Shown here piece after piece: positions 58,955 through 64,000 of a stretch of 64,000 nt of DNA; the first letter of the stretch is position 1; the number at the start of each line of letters is the position of its first letter. The notes below the pieces were generated by a model. It saw only the letters and a program-made list of their open reading frames with translations, did not search any database and was not told the origin of the DNA. A program made the translations under genes and the position numbers. Where the stretch lies: assembly GCA_016861345.1 (NCBI GenBank), contig BOLD01000007.1, positions 1 to 64,000 of the forward strand. Direction: 5' to 3'. Source of the DNA: Oligoflexia bacterium. GTDB taxonomy: Bacteria; Bdellovibrionota; Bdellovibrionia; Bdellovibrionales; Bdellovibrionaceae.

Positions 58955-61068
58955 TTTTTGACTCCTTTTTGTCCAAGGGCTTGAAGATACGCAATCAAAG
59001 CAACGATTTCTTTCTTTGCAAGTCCTGCAGGAGCGCCTTGAGCTTGAAGATCGTCAGCAATTGTCTGCGCTTGTTTCTGCGCATCAATGTCTGCGTTTGA
59101 AACTTCAGCGTCTGAATACGGCACGCCAAGATTTTTCATAACGGATAATTTCTTTCTTAAGATCAAGAAATCAGTGTCATGCTGAACAAGCCAGGGGTAG
59201 TTGGGCATGATCGAATTCGGAGTTACGGTTCGTGGATCAATCATGTGACGATAGTGCCACAAGTTGGGATACTTTGATCCCACGCGAGCCAAGTCTGGAC
59301 CTGTTCTCTTTGATCCCCACTGGAATGGGCGATCGTACATGGACTCCTCAAGTGTCGAAGGTTGACCATATCGAAGGACTTCAGAAGCCATTGGTCGAAT
59401 CATTTGAGAGTGGCAGACATAGCAGCCCTCTTTTATATAGATATCTCGCCCAGCAAGCTCAAGGGCAGTGTATGGAGATGTGATGTTCTCTTGCTTAACA
59501 TATTTGTGTAGAGAAAGAGTTGGATAAATCTCGATCACTGAGCCTACGAGAATTGCGATCAGAGCGAGAACTGTAAAGACAGTGGCCATTCCCTCTAATT
59601 TACGATGACCAGTTTCATGTTCATGAGAACCCATCTGGTGAGCGGGTGTAGGAATAGTTTCAGTTGCCTTTGCAGCATTTCCTTGCTGAATGGTTTTTGT
59701 GATGTTGTACATCATGATGAGATAACCAGTTAGGAAGAATAATCCTCCAAGTGCTCGTACCCAATAAAGAGGAACGATCTTGGTTACTGTTTCAACGAAA
59801 TCGGGGTAGAGAAGTCGGCCAGAGGCATCGATATTTCTCCACATCAGACCTTGAGTGATTCCTGCAGCCCACATCGAGATGTAGTAGAGAAGAATTCCTG
59901 TTGTTCCGATCCAAAAATGTGTATTGGCTAATTTTTTTGAGAAAAGCTCAGTCTTCCAAAGCTTGGGCACAAGATAATAAGCCATACCGAAAGCCAAGAA
60001 GCCATTCCAGCCAAGGGCGCCCCCGTGAACGTGTCCAATGATCCAATCTGTATAGTGTCCAAGAGCGTTGACTGATTTAATTGAAAGCAGGGGTCCTTCA
60101 AAAGTGGACATCGCATAGAAAGTCACTGCGGTGACAAGGAATTTAATTGTTGGTTCAGTGCGAAGAAGGTGCCAAGCACCTCGAAGGGTCAATAGACCGT
60201 TGATCATTCCCCCCCAGCTTGGTGCCCAAAGCATGACAGAGAAAATCATTCCCAATGTCTGAGCCCACTCTGGCAGAGCGGTGTAAAGGAGATGGTGCGG
60301 ACCAGCCCAGATGTATAAGAAAACCAAAGCCCAAAAGTGAACAATTGAGAGTCTATACGAGTAGACAGGACGATTCGCAATTTTGGGAATATAATAATAC
60401 ATCAGTCCCAAAAACGGTGTGGTTAAGAAAAAAGCCACAGCATTGTGACCATACCACCATTGCACAAGGGCATCTTGTATGCCGGCAAAGACGGGATAAG
60501 ATTTCATGAAGCTGACTGGAATTTCAATCGAGTTCACAATGTGAAGAACGGCGACTGTGACAATTGTTGCAATGTAGAACCAAAGAGCAACGTAAAGATG
60601 TTTTTCTTTTCGTTTTGCAATAGTTCCAAAGAAGTTCACCGCAAAGACGACCCAGATTAAGGTGATCGAAAGATCGATGGGCCATTCAAGCTCGGCGTAC
60701 TCTTTACCATGCGTGTAGCCGAGAGGCAGAGTGATGGCAGCGGCAACAATAATGAGCTGCCATCCCCAGAAGTGAATAGCGCTTAAGGTATCGTTGAACA
60801 TTCTCGTCTTAAGGAGTCTTTGTGAAGAGTGGTAAATCCCCGCAAATATAGCATTACCGGCAAAAGCGAAGATTGCCGCATTTGTGTGAAGTGGTCTTAA
60901 GCGGCCAAAGGTAATCCACTCAAGGTTCAGATTGAGCGGCCAGTAGGCAAGTTGCAGGGCCGCAATCAGGCCAACAAGGAAGGCCACACCAGCCCAGATC
61001 AGACAAGCCATCAGGAACTTCCTGACGATGTCGTCATCATAGGTGTTTAATAGATTTTGGTTACTCAT
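58951..61068 (-). CDS. ccoNO: Fused cbb3 oxidase subunits I and II (CcoN-CcoO)
   Basis: The 705-aa protein has a CcoN part of about 470 residues with twelve helices and the heme-copper histidines (WWYGHNAVAFFLT, IWAGPHHLLYT, HVHGGALGWNG). The CcoO part has one helix, a c-type heme (EGCYVCHSQMIRP) and the axial region SIMPNYPWL. No stop separates them. The linker is around residues 470-495 (HQMGSHEHETGHRKLEGM). The enzyme is a high-affinity terminal oxidase for microaerobic respiration. Confidence 0.95.
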   Translation of the reverse strand: MSNQNLLNTYDDDIVRKFLMACLIWAGVAFLVGLIAALQLAYWPLNLNLEWITFGRLRPLHTNAAIFAFAGNAIFAGIYHSSQRLLKTRMFNDTLSAIHFWGWQLIIVAAAITLPLGYTHGKEYAELEWPIDLSITLIWVVFAVNFFGTIAKRKEKHLYVALWFYIATIVTVAVLHIVNSIEIPVSFMKSYPVFAGIQDALVQWWYGHNAVAFFLTTPFLGLMYYYIPKIANRPVYSYRLSIVHFWALVFLYIWAGPHHLLYTALPEWAQTLGMIFSVMLWAPSWGGMINGLLTLRGAWHLLRTEPTIKFLVTAVTFYAMSTFEGPLLSIKSVNALGHYTDWIIGHVHGGALGWNGFLAFGMAYYLVPKLWKTELFSKKLANTHFWIGTTGILLYYISMWAAGITQGLMWRNIDASGRLLYPDFVETVTKIVPLYWVRALGGLFFLTGYLIMMYNITKTIQQGNAAKATETIPTPAHQMGSHEHETGHRKLEGMATVFTVLALIAILVGSVIEIYPTLSLHKYVKQENITSPYTALELAGRDIYIKEGCYVCHSQMIRPMASEVLRYGQPSTLEESMYDRPFQWGSKRTGPDLARVGSKYPNLWHYRHMIDPRTVTPNSIMPNYPWLVQHDTDFLILRKKLSVMKNLGVPYSDAEVSNADIDAQKQAQTIADDLQAQGAPAGLAKKEIVALIAYLQALGQKGVKK

Positions 61069-61122
61069 AGTTGTTTATTCCTTTCTGTTAAATCATTAAA
61101 ATACGCGTAATCAAATCTAAAG

Positions 61123-61257
61123 CTAATCATTCAGCATCCGCTGTTGAGGGGAATCAAGATCGTCATATTGTCCTGATTCAGTTGCCCACAAAAACGCTGC
61201 CACGAATCCCCCGCCCAAAAGAAGTGCGAGAGGTATGAGTAGAATGAGAATATTCAT
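61123..61257 (-). CDS. ccoS: cbb3 oxidase maturation protein CcoS
   Basis: The gene is too short for the ORF track. The 44-aa product is a single helix (NILILLIPLALLLGGGFVAAFLWA) followed by ATESGQYDDLDSP, the typical CcoS ending. GGAGG lies 7 nt before the ATG. It overlaps the 3' end of ccoI by 80 nt in another frame, an unusually large overlap. Confidence 0.85.
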   Translation of the reverse strand: MNILILLIPLALLLGGGFVAAFLWATESGQYDDLDSPQQRMLND

Positions 61258-63562
61258 TATTCATCCTCCAAAGTTTTCTTGTTCCTAAATATGACGATCC
61301 GATGATAATCAACGAGCTAATGGGCATCAGGACTGCTGATCCGAGAGGTCCAATAAGGCCCATCAACGCTCCAATGCCAGCGGCAAAATTGTAGATCAAA
61401 GCAAGAGACATGTTTCTGACTAAGACCTTTTGTGTCTCTTGGGCAATTTCAAATAAGGTATAAATATGATTCAGATTCTCTGAGCTGAGATAGATATCAG
61501 CAGTTTTTAAAGCTTCATCCACGCTTCCTTGCACGGCCACGCTGAGATAAGACTCAGACATCGATAAAGTATCGTTGGCTCCATCTCCCACCATCATGGC
61601 CTTGTTTGTTTTCGCCAGAATCTCTTTCTTCTGGTCTGGACTCATTTCTGAATAGATATTTTTTTGTGAGAATTTGAGCTGTTGTGCAATGGATTGGACA
61701 GATTGTCTTCTGTCCCCAGATATTAATAGAGTGTCTAATTTTTTATCTCGTAACTTTTCAAGTAAAGGTAAAGACTCTGGTCGAATTTGATCTGTAAAGT
61801 CGAGAGTGAGTATGGGCTGATTGTTTTTAAGTAAAAGAACCGATGGGCCTAAGGTTTCGCGTGAGGTGCTTTCTCTTTGGAGTTCAAAGAAATCGTTCTC
61901 AATTCGTCCACTCACTCCTTTGCCAGCAGTTTCAGTCCAATCTTGAATGTCCTGAGATGGCACCTGAGGCCATTCAGCTCGCAGAGCATAAGCAATAGGG
62001 TGATGAGATTTAGATTCAAGGCTCAGAAGAACAGAGCGATACTCTGGTGGTACGCGATCGGCATCATTCAATTTTAAATTGCCATAAGTCAGCGTTCCAG
62101 TTTTATCAAAAGCAACAGTTTGCACTTGTCTGAGTTTCTCTAATGAATCTGCGGAACGAATAAAAATCCCCATTTTTGTAGCTTGTCTCAGACCACGACT
62201 GATCGCTAAAGGAGCACCAAGCGCGAGAGCGCAGGGGCAGGCCAATATGATGAGAGCGAGGGATCTTTCAAAGGCGGATCTGACGTCATCTTGGGCTTTG
62301 TAAATAAAAAACACTCCGGCAATAAGAAGGACAATGGCAATGAGATATTGTGAGGCTTTGTCTGCTGAATTTAAAAGAGGAGTCTTCTTTTTTTGGCTTT
62401 GTTCAACAGAGCTGAGCATTTTTCCCAGTCGAGAGTCGTTGCCTGTCTGAGTGACTTCTACTTCAATCTCTTGATTATAGGATCGGCTTCCAGCAAAAAC
62501 CTCCATACCCTGGGTAATTTTCTTTGGAAGCGATTCTCCTGTGAGAATAGAGAGATCAATTGAAGCTAGAGATGAAATCAGAATGCCATCTGCGGGGATT
62601 CGATCTCCAGCTGGAATAAGAATTCTGTCACCCTTTTTGAGAAGTTTAAGTGGGCTAATTTTTTTCAAACCATTCTCAATTACTGTGATGCTGGCTTTTT
62701 GAAGAATTTCATAGAGTAAAACATCTTTTTGAGAGCCCTGCTGAATTCTCTTAAGTAGGTATCGGCTCGCGAGAATGAGAAGAACAAAACCAGCCATGGA
62801 ATCAAAATAAATTTGATCTGATTGTAAAAATAAACTCTGAATAGAAAAAACGACCCCTAGGCTCAGGGCGATCACAATGGGCAAATCAATTCCAAGATTT
62901 CGATAGCGAAGGGATCTCAAAGCTCCTTGATAAAATGGCGTCGCAGAATAGAGAAGAACGGGGAGAAAGAGAAGAAACTGAAGCCAGTTAAAAGCCTGGC
63001 CCATTGTTCCTGAAAGGCCTGAGTAGACCGAGATGGCTAAAAGCATAATGTTTCCTGAGCAGGCTCCGGCTACGGCGATTCTCATCAGGTCTTTGCGATT
63101 TTCTTTGACTATATATTCTTGAGGATCTGCTCCTGGAAGAATCGGGTGAGACTGGTACCCCATTCTTTCTATAATATCAGACACGGCACTGAGACCTGCT
63201 TGGTGAGGATAGAGATAGACCTCTAAGGTCCCGTCCCCGAAATGAAGTTCTGAGGATTTCACCTGGGGAATAATGCGAGAAAGACTTTCCAGTAATTTAA
63301 CGCAAGAAGCGCAGAAAATACCTTCTATATAGAAGAGGTATTTTTCAGTGGATGAATCTGGGTTAGAGTGCCGGTAAAGGTCTCGAAACTCGGGTTGATC
63401 TAGATAGGAAAAATCAGAGCCGCGAGAGCGAGACTTCGTTTGAATGAGGGCTCGGTCTTCATTGGGAATTTCTAACAATAAAGAGTAGACTGCTTCGCAG
63501 CCTGAGCAGCAAAAAGACACTTTATCTGAGGGAGTTGGATCTCCGCAGTGCAAACACTTCAT
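61178..63562 (-). CDS. ccoI: cbb3 oxidase assembly copper ATPase CcoI
   Basis: The protein has an N-terminal cysteine-rich domain (CLHCGDPTPSDKVSFCCSGC), a metal-binding domain with GIFCASCVK, and P-type ATPase motifs (LACPCALALG, DKTGTLT near residue 485, MVGDGANDT). It is the CcoI/FixI type that supplies copper to the oxidase. The ATG at 63562 is preferred to the GTG at 63568. Its C-terminal tail is encoded within ccoS. Confidence 0.93.
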   Translation of the reverse strand: MKCLHCGDPTPSDKVSFCCSGCEAVYSLLLEIPNEDRALIQTKSRSRGSDFSYLDQPEFRDLYRHSNPDSSTEKYLFYIEGIFCASCVKLLESLSRIIPQVKSSELHFGDGTLEVYLYPHQAGLSAVSDIIERMGYQSHPILPGADPQEYIVKENRKDLMRIAVAGACSGNIMLLAISVYSGLSGTMGQAFNWLQFLLFLPVLLYSATPFYQGALRSLRYRNLGIDLPIVIALSLGVVFSIQSLFLQSDQIYFDSMAGFVLLILASRYLLKRIQQGSQKDVLLYEILQKASITVIENGLKKISPLKLLKKGDRILIPAGDRIPADGILISSLASIDLSILTGESLPKKITQGMEVFAGSRSYNQEIEVEVTQTGNDSRLGKMLSSVEQSQKKKTPLLNSADKASQYLIAIVLLIAGVFFIYKAQDDVRSAFERSLALIILACPCALALGAPLAISRGLRQATKMGIFIRSADSLEKLRQVQTVAFDKTGTLTYGNLKLNDADRVPPEYRSVLLSLESKSHHPIAYALRAEWPQVPSQDIQDWTETAGKGVSGRIENDFFELQRESTSRETLGPSVLLLKNNQPILTLDFTDQIRPESLPLLEKLRDKKLDTLLISGDRRQSVQSIAQQLKFSQKNIYSEMSPDQKKEILAKTNKAMMVGDGANDTLSMSESYLSVAVQGSVDEALKTADIYLSSENLNHIYTLFEIAQETQKVLVRNMSLALIYNFAAGIGALMGLIGPLGSAVLMPISSLIIIGSSYLGTRKLWRMNNEYSHSTHTSRTSFGRGIRGSVFVGN

Positions 63563-63614
63563 CGTCACCGACCTACTTCATTGTTGTATGGCAAAAAAAA
63601 AGAAGTGTCGACGC

Positions 63615-63636
63615 AAAAAATAAACCCTAAGGTTTA
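63615..63636 (-). terminator. Hairpin terminator after the activator gene
   Basis: On the minus strand TAAACC-TTAG-GGTTTA is followed by a T run (TTTTTTGCG). A wider inverted repeat GTCGACG (63607-63613) / CGTCGAC (63648-63654) surrounds it. It lies 40 nt after the stop of the sigma-54 regulator, so termination is the main reading; an operator upstream of ccoI is also possible. Confidence 0.55.
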
Positions 63637-63675
63637 GTACTGCAACTCGTCGACTTTATGAGAAATAATGTCTCA

Positions 63676-64000
63676 TCATTCGTCTTTTACCTTATCAACT
63701 TGGTCGAGGTGTTCATCCGAAAGACTAGGGTCAATCAGACCATACTCTCTTTCTTTGCGGTAAAGAGTCCGACGATTAATCCCCAAAATGTGAGCGGCCT
63801 TGTCCTTTTTTCCGCCAGTTTTTTCAAGGACGACTTGAATATAGCGCTTCTCAAGTTGTTCGATGCTGGGCATGTCACGAGTCGCTTCACCGTAAAAATC
63901 TTCAACGCTTGCCATCTCTGGTACAGGGATATCTGTTTCTTGAATGACGGGTTTGTTTGTCATGACAGCGATACGCTCAACCATATTTTCAAGTTCCCGG
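63676..64000 (-). CDS. C-terminal end of an NtrC-type sigma-54 activator (5' end beyond window)
   Basis: The frame is open to the window edge: RELENMVERI, then a Fis-type HTH (KDKAAHILGINRRTLYRKEREYGL). The ORF track start at 63984 is an internal methionine. The tail closely matches the activator at 4289, so these are paralogues, and this copy shows what the intact end should look like. It lies upstream of ccoI on the same strand. Confidence 0.9.
   Translation of the reverse strand, partial: RELENMVERIAVMTNKPVIQETDIPVPEMASVEDFYGEATRDMPSIEQLEKRYIQVVLEKTGGKKDKAAHILGINRRTLYRKEREYGLIDPSLSDEHLDQVDKVKDE

Noticed and set aside
63612-63627. GGGTTTATTTTTTGCG as a sigma-54 promoter for ccoI
   Set aside because: The same bases form a hairpin with a T run that better explains a terminator of the upstream regulator gene.

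Overview
The window looks like a chromosome segment of a Gram-negative, didermic, AT-leaning deltaproteobacterial-type bacterium, most likely from the Bdellovibrio group (Bdellovibrionota). This placement is an inference. It rests on the BamA/OmpH/Lpx/Lol outer-membrane block, a gliding-type pilB-pilT-pilC-pilS-pilR cluster, a fused CcoNO oxidase, several NtrC-type activators and many small secreted proteins. No 16S gene is present to confirm it.

Layout. (1) 1-7.7 kb is a stress and signalling block. It holds a Gly/Ser repeat secreted protein cut by the window edge, a degenerate phosphoribosyltransferase, and a minus-strand operon (universal stress protein, ribosome hibernation factor, host-attachment-family protein, Hsp20, DksA/TraR-like protein). 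These are followed by an NtrC-type activator with an apparent frameshift, a PAS-DHp protein lacking a kinase domain, an Hpt protein, a membrane-anchored receiver and a free receiver. (2) 8-14.9 kb holds an overlooked 53-aa gene, a copper ATPase, a sensor kinase, a subtilase, a GT2 and MazG. (3) 14.9-18.2 kb holds PgpH-like and YbeY proteins and a small secreted protein. (4) 18.4-33.8 kb is the envelope block: prfB with its programmed frameshift, LolC/E, LolD, BamA, OmpH, LpxA, an oxidoreductase, LpxB, LpxK, an acyltransferase, a DUF3108 lipoprotein, a GT-C enzyme and two GT9 enzymes. (5) 33.7-37 kb is a CHASE2 kinase/activator pair. (6) 37.1-45.9 kb holds ribF, an AroE-like gene and pilB-pilT-pilC-pilS-pilR. 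(7) 45.9-46.7 kb is an IS200-like/RAYT element bounded by 30-bp perfect inverted repeats, butted against tRNA-Arg(CCU). (8) 46.8-48 kb is a second stress mini-cluster with a second hibernation-factor-like gene and a membrane-anchored Hsp20. (9) 48.2-56 kb holds a permease, ABC-F, a degenerate HD-GYP protein, an M4-like lipoprotein protease and secreted unknowns. (10) 56.2-63.6 kb is the cbb3 oxidase cluster. A further NtrC-type activator runs off the right edge.

The most notable pattern not explained by the gene list is a set of eight -24/-12 (sigma-54) promoter-like sequences with exact GG-N10-GC spacing. They lie 20-60 nt upstream of chosen starts: the Gly/Ser repeat protein, the phosphoribosyltransferase, the stress operon, the receiver/Hpt operon, the 53-aa protein, a subtilase and two small secreted proteins. 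Four NtrC-type activators are encoded in the same window. Together these suggest a local sigma-54 stress/secretion regulon fed by an unusual phosphorelay. Several starts were moved from the ORF track using Shine-Dalgarno and promoter positions. Small genes missing from the track (ccoQ, ccoS, the 53-aa protein, a 29-aa membrane peptide) were added.
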